Of a DNA stretch of 64,000 bases, positions 1-9,381 are shown one piece after another (position 1 is the first letter of the stretch; each line of letters begins with the position of its first letter). Made by a program: the position numbers and the translations under genes. Under the pieces are notes generated by a model, which did no database searches, was not told the DNA's origin, and was given only the letters and a program-made list of their open reading frames with translations. The stretch spans positions 166,080 to 230,079 of the forward strand of contig CBFHLR010000001.1 of the NCBI GenBank assembly GCA_965656715.1. Reading direction: 5' to 3'. Source of the stretch: Coraliomargarita sp965656715. GTDB lineage: Bacteria > Verrucomicrobiota > Verrucomicrobiia > Opitutales > Coraliomargaritaceae.

Positions 1-423
1 AAAGTTGCCCTCCGAGAGTGAGCTTACGTCTCCCCCAACAATCTTGAGCGAATGGGTGAGGCATGTTTCACGCACACCTGCAAAAAAATCCTGTAGCCAT
101 TCGATGGATACATCCGGGCTGCAGAGTAAGGCAAGCACGGCATGATCCGGAATACCTCCCATGGCTGCGATATCACTGAGGTTTCGTTTGATTAATTTTG
201 CGCCCGCGTCTTTGGCGCTCACAGACTGGTCGACATGCTGCCCATAGGTGAGGCTGTCAGTTGTGATGATCGCATTCTCTGTGCATGCAGATAATACGGC
301 GCAATCGTCGCCCATGCCTGACGGGTAGGAGGGGGTGGCTTCGCCAAGCCAAGTGGCGATTCTCTCAATGAGTTCAATTTCGCCAAGTGAGGATACCTGC
401 TGACTATGTATATGGCTAAACAC
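1..423 (-). CDS. thiL: thiamine-monophosphate kinase ThiL, N-terminal part (cut by window start)
   Basis: Phosphorylates thiamine monophosphate to thiamine diphosphate in the cytoplasm, the last step of cofactor synthesis. The 141 visible residues carry the family's N-terminal signatures in order: GEIELI near residue 14, GMGDDCAVL near 36, TTDSLTYGQHV (the family's TTDxLxEGxHF), LSDIAAMGG and IVGGDVSS. These correspond to the ATP- and magnesium-binding aspartates. No ATG lies in frame after the upstream stop. The only reasonable start is a GTG at 423, about 14 residues before GEIELI, and it has no clear ribosome binding site, so the start is uncertain. The gene follows an exported-protein gene on the same strand with about 50 bp between. 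The C-terminal half lies outside the window. Confidence 0.9.
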   Translation of the reverse strand, partial: MFSHIHSQQVSSLGEIELIERIATWLGEATPSYPSGMGDDCAVLSACTENAIITTDSLTYGQHVDQSVSAKDAGAKLIKRNLSDIAAMGGIPDHAVLALLCSPDVSIEWLQDFFAGVRETCLTHSLKIVGGDVSSLSEGNF

Positions 424-449
424 AGATGCAGCAAATGTGCATCACTGTG
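421..449. promoter_or_regulatory. inverted repeat over the thiL start
   Basis: CACAG/CTGTG outer arms and ATGCA/TGCAT inner arms enclose a 7-base loop, with a 2-base bulge. On the thiL strand the hairpin lies directly on the proposed GTG start and could sequester it. It is not a TPP riboswitch: no conserved thi-box core is present. A function is only suggested by its position. Confidence 0.3.
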
Positions 450-473
450 TAAGCTCAAGCATATCTATTTACT

Positions 474-1106
474 CTAATGAGGACTCGCGTAAGCCATTGA
501 GTTCAGCGTGGCTTTGATGAATTGAAACTTTGGTTCAAAGGATTCTGAGGGGGCTTCAATTGCAACGACAAAAATCCTGCCCTGATCTTCAATCCAGCTT
601 TCTGAGCGTGTGATCAGTTTTTCGTTCGCTAGAAAACGATAGCGCATCGTGAACGCACGCTTGCCCAATATTCTGAATTTAGCAGGGCCGACAGTTGTGT
701 TGTCGGGAAGTTCGAGGAGCTCGAATTGCACTAAGGGGTCTGCGGTTTGTTGCAGCTTGTGTAGATAAAGGTTTAGCGAGTCGGCGTTAAGCTCCGCATT
801 GAATGCGTTTTTACGGAAACTGTAGAACTTAACCTTGTATTCCGGGTGCCTACGCATCGTGAACTCGACCGAGCAATTATGAGCTGTCTCAGCCTCGCGA
901 TAATTGTCTATTGGGTCGATAATTATGCTTACTGGACCCTGCAACTTGATACGAGTCATCGAGATGCTCTCCAGTTGTTCGCTGGTCTCGGCTACAGTGT
1001 AGCTATCGAGGGCACTCAGTGGAATACTTGGTGGCGTTGGGGTCTGCGCCTGAGTGCTTAGCTGAGCGAATATTAAGGCGGAGGCGATGAATAATGAAAT
1101 TTTCAT
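474..1106 (-). CDS. exported protein of unknown function, end of pseudopilin operon
   Basis: A 210-residue protein with a clear signal peptide (basic start, about 15 hydrophobic residues, cleavage near AQA-QT around residue 20). The mature part is mixed polar and I recognise no domain. The ATG at 1106 is preferred over the in-frame ATG at 1163 because it places the signal peptide at the N-terminus and begins 7 bp after the stop of the upstream pseudopilin gene; the longer form would overlap that gene by 50 bp. The position suggests a role linked to the pseudopilins, perhaps as a periplasmic accessory, but nothing in the sequence proves this. Confidence 0.75.
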   Translation of the reverse strand: MKISLFIASALIFAQLSTQAQTPTPPSIPLSALDSYTVAETSEQLESISMTRIKLQGPVSIIIDPIDNYREAETAHNCSVEFTMRRHPEYKVKFYSFRKNAFNAELNADSLNLYLHKLQQTADPLVQFELLELPDNTTVGPAKFRILGKRAFTMRYRFLANEKLITRSESWIEDQGRIFVVAIEAPSESFEPKFQFIKATLNSMAYASPH

Positions 1107-1113
1107 CAGGATT

Positions 1114-3324
1114 TTAGAAGTATGACTTAATGCGTGCGATATGGCTCTCATATTCCGCTTCATCGACTAGCTGGAAGTCGATGCCCCGGTAGCGACGGGT
1201 GTTGGGTGTGCCGGGCGGCAGATAGCCTTCACCGAATTTTGAGTGAAAGCCCCAGTCACGATTAGGCGGACTGTATACGTCGCTATAGCCCCAGCCACGT
1301 GTTCCGACTTCACTTTCAAAGAGTGCGACCATCGAACCTCTAATGCGCAATGATTTACCTTTCCAGTTTTCAAGGAAGCGGGGGAAGTTTTCGACACCTC
1401 CACTATAGCGATCGCTACCGGTTTCACCGGAAGGAACGAGGCCTGTGAGTATGGCAGCAGACACTTCGGTGTCGGTCGCGATACGTGAACTCATGCTTTT
1501 TGCACTGTTGGAGTCTTTCCACTCGTTGCTCAGAAATGTCAGTGAATCGGCGATCAGTGCGGCGGGGGCTTCGTGGTTTTCTTTGGTGAATTGGCTCAAG
1601 TCATCGGCAAGGGTGGGGCTTCCGGAGCTTCGGTCGCCATCGGCATTGTAATCGCCTTGGATATACATCATCTGATTCGTTGCCACTGACATTCCGTAGA
1701 TGGCTTTGGAGTGCGCGAAAGATGGGTTCGGTATGACAGCGCCATTTTGTAGTTTGACGCCCCAGCCGGATTTTGCCGGGTTGACGTTGTCGGGGCGTAT
1801 GGAGTCGCTCCTTTGTTGTGGAAAATCGACGTATACAACGCCGTTCCACCATTCTTCAGGTTGTTGCTTGTCGTCGCCTCCCCAGTCCGCTGCGTCATTA
1901 TAGTGCACGAGATCTTTCAGCTTCTCAATATCGACATTAATGATGTCGAGGTCTTGTGCTTGGCGCTTGTCGTGCATGCCACTAGTGACTTGGTCACCGC
2001 TTTCTGAGAAGGGGGAGTATCTGGCAATTGATTCGCTGGGAGTCAGTTTTCGTTTCTTTGGGCTTCCACTGTCATTGTATTTTAAATCACCGTTACTGTC
2101 ACGCTTGTAGGTGTAGTAGCTGATTTCGCCATCGTTGCTGACTTCGATGGTGAGCCCTGCTTTGTAGGAGTATTTCTGTTTTTCGACCTCATTGAGTGCA
2201 GTTGCTGCGGCATGTGCGTCAGGATCATCTGATGCGCTTGGAATACTGAGTTTGGATTCGTTGAGGACGGGTTGAATTAAAGAGTAAGCGCTGTTGAAAG
2301 AGTCCTTACTCGCCGTGCCCGGCGTCGTGTCTTCGATGTAATCGCTTACGCCGACCGGATTTTGAGGGAGCACGCCGTGGCTACTTGTTTGCACGTTCCC
2401 ATTCCAAACCTGATTCGATAAGTCGTAAAATGAGTCTGAAGCACTTTCGAGCCATCCTCCTCCAAACTCGTCTCTGCTGTTACTTGGCCATGAGCTGTCT
2501 TCTTTCATGCTGACTAGCTGCTCGCTACCATTTCGGATTTTGACGGGCCCGTCGCTGTTGCTCTTACCACTGTCTGGATGTCGGCCGTGGCTCATGTTTC
2601 CAGAGATCGTGATTTTTGAATTAAAATCGAGGCCGGTGCTGGCTTGTATCCATGTGTCTTTGTTGGAGTGAACATTGCCATAAATTTCCATTTTGGGACC
2701 TGGTGCGATCTCCATGGGCAAGTTATAAAAGATCGCATATGCGAATAGGGGCGCATCTCGGACTTGTAAGAACTGCCGAGCATGGACCGTGCTTTTTCCG
2801 ACTACGGGACGTTCTACGGTGGCTTTGCTTAACATCTCGATGCTCCGTTCAAATACGCGTGTTCCAGCGAGTTCGTCGTATTGATTGCCAGGGATTCGTG
2901 GGTCGATATAACGCCAGTTTCCGGGTGGAACCAGGCCGCCGATGATTTCGGTGTCCTGACTGTTGAATTGCCCGATGGAGGTGTATTTCCTGACTTCGGG
3001 AATGATTAGGTGACTGCCTGAGCCTTCTCTGCTGTAGGTGCTCGCGAATTCATCGGATATGTAGAGAGGGTTTCTTGATGGGGCGAGTGCATCGACTGGA
3101 AATGCCGTTTGTCGGTCAAAGCGAGTTTTAAGGTCGGCGATGCTGGCTTGTAGGAGGCTCTCTGATGCCTGTTTTGCTTCGTTATAGACTGCGGCCTTTT
3201 TATTGGCTCGGAACTCGGTGCCGGTTAAATCGAGCACTGAGTAGATTCCGATGCCTAAGATTGCTGACATCATCAGCACAACAAATAGGCCGCTTCCCCG
3301 GCGTCGATCAGCTGAATAGTTCAT
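1114..3324 (-). CDS. large PilX-like pseudopilin / pilus-assembly protein
   Basis: A 736-residue protein with a short basic N-terminus (RRRGSGLF) followed by one hydrophobic helix at about residues 11-30 and a T-G-T-E-F segment, the arrangement of PilX-type minor pseudopilins. The remainder is a long, Ser/Asp/Gly-rich extracytoplasmic domain without a recognised fold, much larger than the usual PilX of about 200 residues. It is the third of three coupled genes: its start overlaps the stop of the PilW-like gene by 4 bp (ATGA). It probably caps or primes a type IV pilus or a type II secretion pseudopilus. The Glu at +5 typical of major pilins is absent. Confidence 0.75.
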   Translation of the reverse strand: MNYSADRRRGSGLFVVLMMSAILGIGIYSVLDLTGTEFRANKKAAVYNEAKQASESLLQASIADLKTRFDRQTAFPVDALAPSRNPLYISDEFASTYSREGSGSHLIIPEVRKYTSIGQFNSQDTEIIGGLVPPGNWRYIDPRIPGNQYDELAGTRVFERSIEMLSKATVERPVVGKSTVHARQFLQVRDAPLFAYAIFYNLPMEIAPGPKMEIYGNVHSNKDTWIQASTGLDFNSKITISGNMSHGRHPDSGKSNSDGPVKIRNGSEQLVSMKEDSSWPSNSRDEFGGGWLESASDSFYDLSNQVWNGNVQTSSHGVLPQNPVGVSDYIEDTTPGTASKDSFNSAYSLIQPVLNESKLSIPSASDDPDAHAAATALNEVEKQKYSYKAGLTIEVSNDGEISYYTYKRDSNGDLKYNDSGSPKKRKLTPSESIARYSPFSESGDQVTSGMHDKRQAQDLDIINVDIEKLKDLVHYNDAADWGGDDKQQPEEWWNGVVYVDFPQQRSDSIRPDNVNPAKSGWGVKLQNGAVIPNPSFAHSKAIYGMSVATNQMMYIQGDYNADGDRSSGSPTLADDLSQFTKENHEAPAALIADSLTFLSNEWKDSNSAKSMSSRIATDTEVSAAILTGLVPSGETGSDRYSGGVENFPRFLENWKGKSLRIRGSMVALFESEVGTRGWGYSDVYSPPNRDWGFHSKFGEGYLPPGTPNTRRYRGIDFQLVDEAEYESHIARIKSYF

Positions 3325-3995
3325 CCTCTAGGTGAGATTGTGAGGTTATAGGTGTTGGTGACTTCTTTGACTGTATTGCCGTGCAGGATCTCTCCATTCA
3401 CGAGAAAGGTATTGTTCCCAAAATCGCGGAAGAGGTTTCCGTCGGCCAGGCCTCGTGACAGCTCTAGGACGACCGGATACTCGGCGTTATTGTCGGGGAA
3501 GTGTTTCGCGATAAAGGCTTCGACATGATCCACGCCCTTGTCGGTCTGAATCGGTTGTGGTGTGCTAAATACTTTCTCTGCTCGATAAACGGGGCTTTCG
3601 CCATTTTCATCCGGCCTGCGGAAGAAGAAGGTGAGCTTGGTATAATGCTTCGGGTCGTCGATATTGGGATAGGGGTCGTAAGAGATCAGAACGAGGCAAT
3701 CTCCTGATTGGCCACTTTGTCTGCGGTCGCCATACTCATCTCTATCTTGGAAGCTAAAACTCTTATAGACGATGCCGGTATTTGCTCCGAGTGTCTCCTT
3801 GGTGATGCGCATAGTGAAGAGGCGCACGTCGGCTGAGATCTTCGATTTATTGGTCGCCCAGAAGATTCCATAGAGTGAGTCTAGTGTGAAGTTGGCGAGG
3901 CCGAGGGATGCAATACTAAGGATCGAGGTCGCAAACATGACTTCGGTTAGAGTGAAGCCTAACTTCTGTTTCATCGTTTTTCTTACAGATTCCAT
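3321..3995 (-). CDS. PilW-like minor pseudopilin
   Basis: A 224-residue protein with a type III prepilin signal: KLGFTLTEVMFATSIL, where cleavage after G leaves Phe +1 and Glu +5, followed by a hydrophobic helix. The C-terminal globular domain has no further recognisable motif. The nearer ATG at 3974 (MKQKLGF) is an equally plausible start and gives a more typical short leader. Coupled to the PilX-like gene by a 4-bp overlap and 15 bp after the PilV-like gene, it fits a V-W-X minor-pilin operon processed by a prepilin peptidase that lies elsewhere. Confidence 0.85.
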   Translation of the reverse strand: MESVRKTMKQKLGFTLTEVMFATSILSIASLGLANFTLDSLYGIFWATNKSKISADVRLFTMRITKETLGANTGIVYKSFSFQDRDEYGDRRQSGQSGDCLVLISYDPYPNIDDPKHYTKLTFFFRRPDENGESPVYRAEKVFSTPQPIQTDKGVDHVEAFIAKHFPDNNAEYPVVLELSRGLADGNLFRDFGNNTFLVNGEILHGNTVKEVTNTYNLTISPRG

Positions 3996-4010
3996 GATGG
4001 TTAACTGATG

Positions 4011-4523
4011 CTAGTAGGTTGGAATTGAACTTCTCACGTTGCGCACGACTTGGGTGCGTGTGAGGTCGTTGCGGGGGTGTTTGTATTCATATATTACGCT
4101 CAGCCAGTAGCCATCGACATCACGCATAGAGCTCACCGAGGGGGTGAGCATGAGTGGCATCCGTTTACCGACTTCACCTTCTGAATTGCTGGTGATTGGA
4201 ACCAGTAATTCGTTGGGCTCGTCTAGCTTGAGCGCTGTCTGCTCATTGCCTTCGATCAGCATGTAAAATGTGCGATCGCTACCATTTGCCAGACGTTCGA
4301 TGGTTTCGAGACTGGCGCTTTTCATCTGCTCGATGGTGCTAATCGCAACAGTGAGTGACGTGGCTTCATATAAGTTATCCTCGGCAGTCACTTTCGCCAA
4401 GAAGAGGCCTTTGCTGAATGCGAGGGCTAAAACGGTAAGGATGGATAGCGCTATGATCGCCTCGACCAACGAAAAACCGTCAGAACGGGGCTGTGGTGGT
4501 GTTGTTGAGCCCTCAGAAAGCAT
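4011..4523 (-). CDS. PilV-like minor pseudopilin
   Basis: A 170-residue protein with a prepilin leader of about 16 residues, then G-FSLVEAIIALSILTVLALA: Phe +1, Glu +5 and a hydrophobic helix. This is the standard class III signal for prepilin peptidase. The order of three short-spaced pseudopilin genes matches the minor-pilin set of type IV pili. It is first in the leftward operon. The upstream 200 bp to the xth gene contains no other gene and presumably carries the promoter, though none was identified with confidence. Confidence 0.85.
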   Translation of the reverse strand: MLSEGSTTPPQPRSDGFSLVEAIIALSILTVLALAFSKGLFLAKVTAEDNLYEATSLTVAISTIEQMKSASLETIERLANGSDRTFYMLIEGNEQTALKLDEPNELLVPITSNSEGEVGKRMPLMLTPSVSSMRDVDGYWLSVIYEYKHPRNDLTRTQVVRNVRSSIPTY

Positions 4524-4743
4524 AGCTTTACTCTAGTGATTTCGTGCTCGTTGTCGATCTGTAACTGTTTGATTAGGAGATTTTTAAGGTAATTTTACAG
4601 CTGCGTGTGACTGTTCGAGGGATACTACTTATTGCCTTGGGGTGCATGCTTGTTTAGCGATGAAGTGTGTGCTGTAGGACTTGTATCCGAGTGTCCTTGT
4701 ATTTTTAGAAGAGAAATCCCTTATGCTTAATTTGCCGCTCTTG

Positions 4744-5541
4744 CTAATTCTTCAAGTTGAGTGTTAGTCCAACAGGACAGTGGTCGGAGCCCTCAACTTG
4801 ATCGAGAATTGTAGCCTCTTGAATGGATGCTTTGAGCGATTCAGAAACACAGTAGTAATCGATACGCCACCCAATGTTCCGCTTACGAGCGGCGGCCCGA
4901 TAGGACCACCAACTATAACGCGCGGTGGTATCCGGATAAAGATGACGGAAGCTATCGATAAAGCCTGCGTCGACGATGGCATCGAAACGGCCACGCTCTT
5001 CGTCGGTAAAGCCAGCGTTCTTACGATTTGTCTTTGGGTTGGCTAGATCGATCTCAGTGTGAGCGACGTTTAGGTCGCCACAGAAAACCACGGGTTTGGT
5101 CGCTTCGAGACCTTTGACATAGGCAAGGAAGTCGATGTCCCATTCTTGGGTGCGATAGTCGAGGCGACGCGGGCGCTTGTTCTCGTCGTGATTCTGTGAG
5201 TTCGGTGTATACACCGTAACCAGAAAATAGTCTTCAAACTCGGCGGTGATGACACGACCTTCTTTATCGTGTTTCTCAATGCCTAAACCGTAGCTGACCG
5301 AGAGCGGTTCAGTTTGGCTGATAATCGCAGTGCCGGAGTAGCCTTTTTTCTCCGCGCAGTTCCAATACAAGTATGGATAGCCGGCGAAGGCAAATTGCTC
5401 AACAAGGTCATCGGAGATTTTTGTTTCCTGAAGGCACAGCACGTCCGGTTGCTCGGTTGCCAAGAAATCATCGAAGCCCTTTTTTAAGACCGCACGCAGG
5501 CCGTTTACATTCCAGGAGAGGAGGTTGGTTGGAGAAGACAT
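4744..5541 (-). CDS. xth: exodeoxyribonuclease III (ExoIII/AP endonuclease)
   Basis: A 265-residue EEP-superfamily nuclease that incises DNA at abasic sites and degrades 3' ends during base excision repair. Visible motifs are LLSWNVNGLR at the N-terminus (metal ligand Asn), CLQETKI (catalytic Glu), the GDLNVAHTEIDL block (Asp/Asn) and the C-terminal GSDHCPVGL (Asp-His). Length matches the family (260-270). It lies 88 bp downstream of mnmA on the same strand; that spacer holds a degenerate inverted repeat. Confidence 0.95.
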   Translation of the reverse strand: MSSPTNLLSWNVNGLRAVLKKGFDDFLATEQPDVLCLQETKISDDLVEQFAFAGYPYLYWNCAEKKGYSGTAIISQTEPLSVSYGLGIEKHDKEGRVITAEFEDYFLVTVYTPNSQNHDENKRPRRLDYRTQEWDIDFLAYVKGLEATKPVVFCGDLNVAHTEIDLANPKTNRKNAGFTDEERGRFDAIVDAGFIDSFRHLYPDTTARYSWWSYRAAARKRNIGWRIDYYCVSESLKASIQEATILDQVEGSDHCPVGLTLNLKN

Positions 5542-5549
5542 GTGCTTGT

Positions 5550-5620
5550 TTGTTGAAAGTTGTTAGTTGCATGTTGTTGGTTGCGTCTGCTTTGAGTCCA
5601 GCTCACAACGTTCAACCTCA
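5550..5620. repeat. degenerate GTTGAA-type inverted repeat between mnmA and xth
   Basis: GTTGAAAGTTG on the left is matched by CAACGTTCAAC on the right, with further GTTG copies between. The same short motif recurs in the spacer at 21103-21145. No coding capacity or terminator T-run is visible. Confidence 0.4.
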
Positions 5621-5629
5621 AACGAAAAA

Positions 5630-6700
5630 TTATCTGTAAAAGCCCCCGCCGAGCAGGGTTTGACCATCGTAGAGGGCAAGAATTTGGCCGGAGGCGAGAG
5701 CGCGCTGTGGTTCGTCGAAGACAACTTTTGCGCTGTCAGGGCCGGTTGGTGTGTAAGTGATTGCTTGTGATTCGTCGCGGTAACGTGGCTTCGCTAGCAT
5801 GCGGCAGGGCTTAGTCACGGATCGATTGACGAAGCTGAGTCCGTAGACGTCGACCTCGCTGGTAAATAGCCCCGGGGAGTTGGGCTTGTCGAAGGCGACG
5901 ATGAGTTCGTTGCTCTCCATATTAAAGCCGACGACGACGTAAAATTCGTTGTCCGTGTTGGACGGCACGCCGATGCCACGGCGCTGTCCCATTGTATAGC
6001 GGTGCAGCCCACGGTGCTGACCGAGCACTTTGCCCTCGGGGTTCACTATATTACCGGGCTTGTCCTCAATATAGTGTTCGAGGAAGCGGTTGATATTCAT
6101 GTCGCCGAGGAAGCAGATGCCCTGGCTATCCTTTTTGGTCGCATTCGGTAGCGCATGCTTGGCTGCGAGTTCGCGCACTTCGGGCTTCTTTAGTTCGCCG
6201 ACCGGGAAGAGGGCGCGCTGGATTTGCTCCTGACGCAGCAGAGCAAGGAAATAGGTTTGGTCCTTGTTGCGATCGGCCCCCTGGATGAGGTCAAAGCTGC
6301 CGTCTTCGTTGCCGCGCTTGCGCACGTAGTGGCCGGTCGCGATGCCGTCGAAGCCATTTTTAAGTGCGTAGCCCTGAAAGATGCCGAACTTCATCTCGCG
6401 GTTGCACATCATGTCCGGGTTCGGGGTGATACCGTTTTTGTAACCTTCAACGAGATACTCGACCACGTGCTCGCTGTATTCGTTGACCAGATTGACGATC
6501 TCGTAGTCGATGCCAATGTGGGCCGCGACCGCGCGTGAATCCTCAATGTCCTGCTGTGCGGGGCAGTCGGCGAGGGGAGCTTCTTCGTTCATCCAAGTGC
6601 GAATGTAGGCTCCGGACACGTCGTAGCCCTGCTCTTTGAGCAGTAGCGCGGCGACCGCGCTGTCCACGCCGCCGGATAGGCCTACGAGTATTTTCTTCAT
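5630..6700 (-). CDS. mnmA: tRNA-specific 2-thiouridylase MnmA
   Basis: Catalyses 2-thiolation of U34 in tRNAs for Lys, Glu and Gln, using ATP and sulfur relayed by persulfide carriers. The 356-residue protein begins MKKILVGLSGGVDSA (PP-loop, SGGVDS). It then shows NPDMMCNREMKFG with the first catalytic Cys and GICFLGD with the second, and ends in the usual beta-barrel domain. The ATG at 6700 is chosen because the PP-loop must lie at the N-terminus. An upstream in-frame extension to 6841 reads through the REPIN at 6773-6845 and is not credible. Confidence 0.95.
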   Translation of the reverse strand: MKKILVGLSGGVDSAVAALLLKEQGYDVSGAYIRTWMNEEAPLADCPAQQDIEDSRAVAAHIGIDYEIVNLVNEYSEHVVEYLVEGYKNGITPNPDMMCNREMKFGIFQGYALKNGFDGIATGHYVRKRGNEDGSFDLIQGADRNKDQTYFLALLRQEQIQRALFPVGELKKPEVRELAAKHALPNATKKDSQGICFLGDMNINRFLEHYIEDKPGNIVNPEGKVLGQHRGLHRYTMGQRRGIGVPSNTDNEFYVVVGFNMESNELIVAFDKPNSPGLFTSEVDVYGLSFVNRSVTKPCRMLAKPRYRDESQAITYTPTGPDSAKVVFDEPQRALASGQILALYDGQTLLGGGFYR

Positions 6701-6772
6701 TTCGGAGTCAAAACAGCTTGTTTGCCGCTCGTCAATCGGGATGTGGAATTCGGAGCGAGCGAGTGGGGGGAC

Positions 6773-6845
6773 GGAGGGTGGACACTCTTGTCCGCCACGC
6801 TGGATCTGGCTTCTCGTGATGGCAGGACAAGAGTGTCCCACCTCC
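6773..6845. repeat. REPIN-like element (family 2) upstream of mnmA
   Basis: Two inverted arms start GGAGGGTGG and, on the other strand, GGAGGTGGG. Each contains the same hairpin with stem GGACA/TGTCC and loop CTCT, separated by about 30 bp. The outer GTGG resembles the GTRG tetranucleotide next to REP hairpins. It lies between the divergent mnmA and GH13 genes. Unlike the other families here, both stems are identical. Confidence 0.8.
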
Positions 6846-6918
6846 TTTTTGTAAATGTATCGTGCTTTGCTCGATTGTGGCTTGTCATGTGCTAGTTGGC
6901 GGTCTCAATAACTTAGAT

Positions 6919-9360
6919 ATGTGCGCTGCCGCTCAAATGATTTCTCACGCGTTCTGGAAATCCAGTAATTCGGGGCTTGTGATCCTGTCGAAGGACTGGA
7001 CCTCGAAGACTCAACTACCGCCTCTAAGGCTCGGACCAAATGGAACGAAGTTCACAGTATTGGAGCCGATCGAGGCACAGGCTGCAGGCCGCTACACACG
7101 TTACTACCGGAAGAAGCAGAGCTGGATCTTTGTGATCCAGTCAAAGCGCTACACCCAGTTACAGGATCGAGAGAAGCGCGTCTTTGTCGCAGGCGAGTTC
7201 AATGGTTGGGACAAGGCAATTGGCTCGGCGAAATGGGAACTCAAGCCCGTCTCCGAGAAGACTGGTTGCAACTATGAGTTGAAGGTGCCGCTCAAGCGCA
7301 TTCCGGATGAGCATTTGTCGCAGTTCAAATTCGTCACTGAAGACGGCGAGTGGCTTGACGTGCCCGACAGTGCGCCGAATCTCATTCAGGCTGAAGGTAT
7401 CAACAATTTTGAGCTCAACCCTGCACAGTCAGGTAAGCACATTTTTCGTTTCGAGCTCGCTGAGGACTACCAACCGACCGGCACCGAAGCCATCGTTTGG
7501 GATGTCCCAGAAGAAGCGCCCGAAGTCCACGATCTGCCACATACGCAGTTCCTCACATCGGCGTCGACCGATTTGGAGCTGGGTGCAATTGTAGAGGAGA
7601 GCAGCACGACTTTCCGCATTTTTGCACCGCGTGCGCAGGGAGTGAAGCTGTGCCTAAGTCATAAGTCAGACGAATCCGATGCGGTGTTCCACGAACTGGA
7701 CAAGGTCGATTCCGTCACATGGGAACTCACTTTGTATCAGAATCTCGATGGTTGGTATTACACCTACCGTATCGAAGGCCAAACAATCGAGGGCACCTCT
7801 CACTTTGATGGGACTTTTGCCGTGCTTGATCCATATGCTAAGGCCTGCCTTGGTCACCGTGGCCCAGGGATCATTGTTGCTCCTGAGCGGCTGAAAAAAG
7901 TTACCAAGCAATTCACTGCACCTTCGTGGCATGACCTCGTCATTATGGAGGGCCACGTGCGCGACTTCGCGGCGCATGCGCCGATCAAGCTCAAGGCCCA
8001 AGAACGCAGTGGCTACACTGGCCTGAGTAAATGGCTGAAGGCCGAAAGTTCCTACATCAAAGAGATGGGCGTCAATGCCGTCGAGCTGCAGCCGATTCAG
8101 GAATTTGATAACCGCAAGCCAGAGGATTACCACTGGGGCTACATGACGGTGAACTACTTCTCTCCGGAGAGTAGCTACGCGCTCAAGCCGAAAAAGGCCT
8201 CGCAGATCGAAGAGTTCCGCGGACTCGTGCAAGACTTTCACGATGAGGATATCGCTGTCATTCTCGATGTGGTCTATAATCACGTCGGCGAGCCGAATCA
8301 CTTGCTGTTTGTCGACAAGTTCTACTACTTCCACCTCGACGATGCCAACGATTTGATGAACTGGAGTGGTTGTGGTAACGACTTGCGTTGCGATAGCCCG
8401 ATGGGCCGTCGACTCATCATCGACAGCTTGAAGCACTTGGTGGAAACCTACGATGTCGATGGTTTCCGCTTCGACTTGGCCGAGCTGATTGGCATCGAAG
8501 TGCTGCGTGAGATCGAGACTGAGTTGAAGAAGATCAAGCCGTCGCTCATTCTAATTGCTGAGCCGTGGAGCTTCCGCGGACACATTCAAGACGAGCTGCG
8601 AGAGACCGGCTACGCTTCCTGGAATGATGGATTCCGCGAATCGATCGCCAAATTCGTAAAGGGCAACGGCAATCAGGAGATGATCCAATACTTCCTTGCT
8701 GGGTCTCCAGGCACGAGCCGTTTTGCAGCGCAGACGATTAATTACACTGAATCGCATGATGACCATTGCTGGCTCGACCGTATTACCGAACGGGCAGGGC
8801 ACGACGGTTCGGATCCGACACTGTTGGATCGTCGACGCACGCATTTGATGGCTTCCGTGTTATTTAGCTCACTCGGTGTGCCGATGTTGTCTGCCGGACA
8901 AGACTTCTTGCGTTCTAAGCAAGGCGTGTCGAATACCTATCAACGTGGCGATCTCAATGCGCTCGATTACAATAAGCGCTATATCTACTCGGGCACGCAT
9001 AACTATTTCCGTGAATGGATTCACTTCCGCCGTTCTGAACTTGGTAGTGCGTTGCGCTATGACGGTGGCTTGAAGGATGGCTACATGCAGTTCTTCTTCG
9101 CCGATGGTTATAGTGCTACGGTGGCTGTCTACAATGCCGACGGTTCGGTCGATGCGCCTAAGATTGTCTTCGCCGTGAATCCACATCTTGAATACGCCAA
9201 CATCGAGTGTAAGGGCGTCGAAACAGGCAAACTACTTCAAATCGCTGATCAGGAGCGCTTCAAGGTCGAGGGGCTTGAACATGCGCGGATCCCGATTGAT
9301 GGAAACGTCTTTAGCCTGCCACCACTTACGTGTGGATTGTGGTTGGTTGAAAATGCATAG
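6919..9360 (+). CDS. GH13 alpha-glucan debranching-type enzyme with two N-terminal CBM48-like domains
   Basis: About 813 residues. It probably hydrolyses alpha-1,6 branches of glycogen or starch-like glucan (pullulanase/isoamylase group). A first AMPK/CBM48-like module shows VFVAGEFNGWD, and a second sits around FRIFAPRAQGV. The catalytic barrel shows HWGYMTVNYFSP, DVVYNHVGE, GFRFDLAEL (nucleophile Asp about residue 519), LIAEPW (acid/base Glu about 548) and NYTESHDDH (stabiliser Asp about 614). These are the four GH13 regions, and the HWGY block is typical of pullulanase-type members. No signal peptide is seen, so it acts in the cytoplasm. The start is uncertain: ATG at 6919 or 6937, or an upstream GTG at 6862; none has a strong ribosome binding site. 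Confidence 0.85.
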   Translation: MCAAAQMISHAFWKSSNSGLVILSKDWTSKTQLPPLRLGPNGTKFTVLEPIEAQAAGRYTRYYRKKQSWIFVIQSKRYTQLQDREKRVFVAGEFNGWDKAIGSAKWELKPVSEKTGCNYELKVPLKRIPDEHLSQFKFVTEDGEWLDVPDSAPNLIQAEGINNFELNPAQSGKHIFRFELAEDYQPTGTEAIVWDVPEEAPEVHDLPHTQFLTSASTDLELGAIVEESSTTFRIFAPRAQGVKLCLSHKSDESDAVFHELDKVDSVTWELTLYQNLDGWYYTYRIEGQTIEGTSHFDGTFAVLDPYAKACLGHRGPGIIVAPERLKKVTKQFTAPSWHDLVIMEGHVRDFAAHAPIKLKAQERSGYTGLSKWLKAESSYIKEMGVNAVELQPIQEFDNRKPEDYHWGYMTVNYFSPESSYALKPKKASQIEEFRGLVQDFHDEDIAVILDVVYNHVGEPNHLLFVDKFYYFHLDDANDLMNWSGCGNDLRCDSPMGRRLIIDSLKHLVETYDVDGFRFDLAELIGIEVLREIETELKKIKPSLILIAEPWSFRGHIQDELRETGYASWNDGFRESIAKFVKGNGNQEMIQYFLAGSPGTSRFAAQTINYTESHDDHCWLDRITERAGHDGSDPTLLDRRRTHLMASVLFSSLGVPMLSAGQDFLRSKQGVSNTYQRGDLNALDYNKRYIYSGTHNYFREWIHFRRSELGSALRYDGGLKDGYMQFFFADGYSATVAVYNADGSVDAPKIVFAVNPHLEYANIECKGVETGKLLQIADQERFKVEGLEHARIPIDGNVFSLPPLTCGLWLVENA

Positions 9361-9381
9361 CGATTTGGTGTTTTGGGTCTC

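Noticed and set aside
6701..6841. Upstream extension of mnmA
   Set aside because: The extension reads through the REPIN and moves the PP-loop away from the N-terminus.
7666..8436. 256-residue open frame opposite the GH13 gene
   Set aside because: Lies wholly antisense to the catalytic barrel; composition follows the sense codon pattern and no domain is recognisable.
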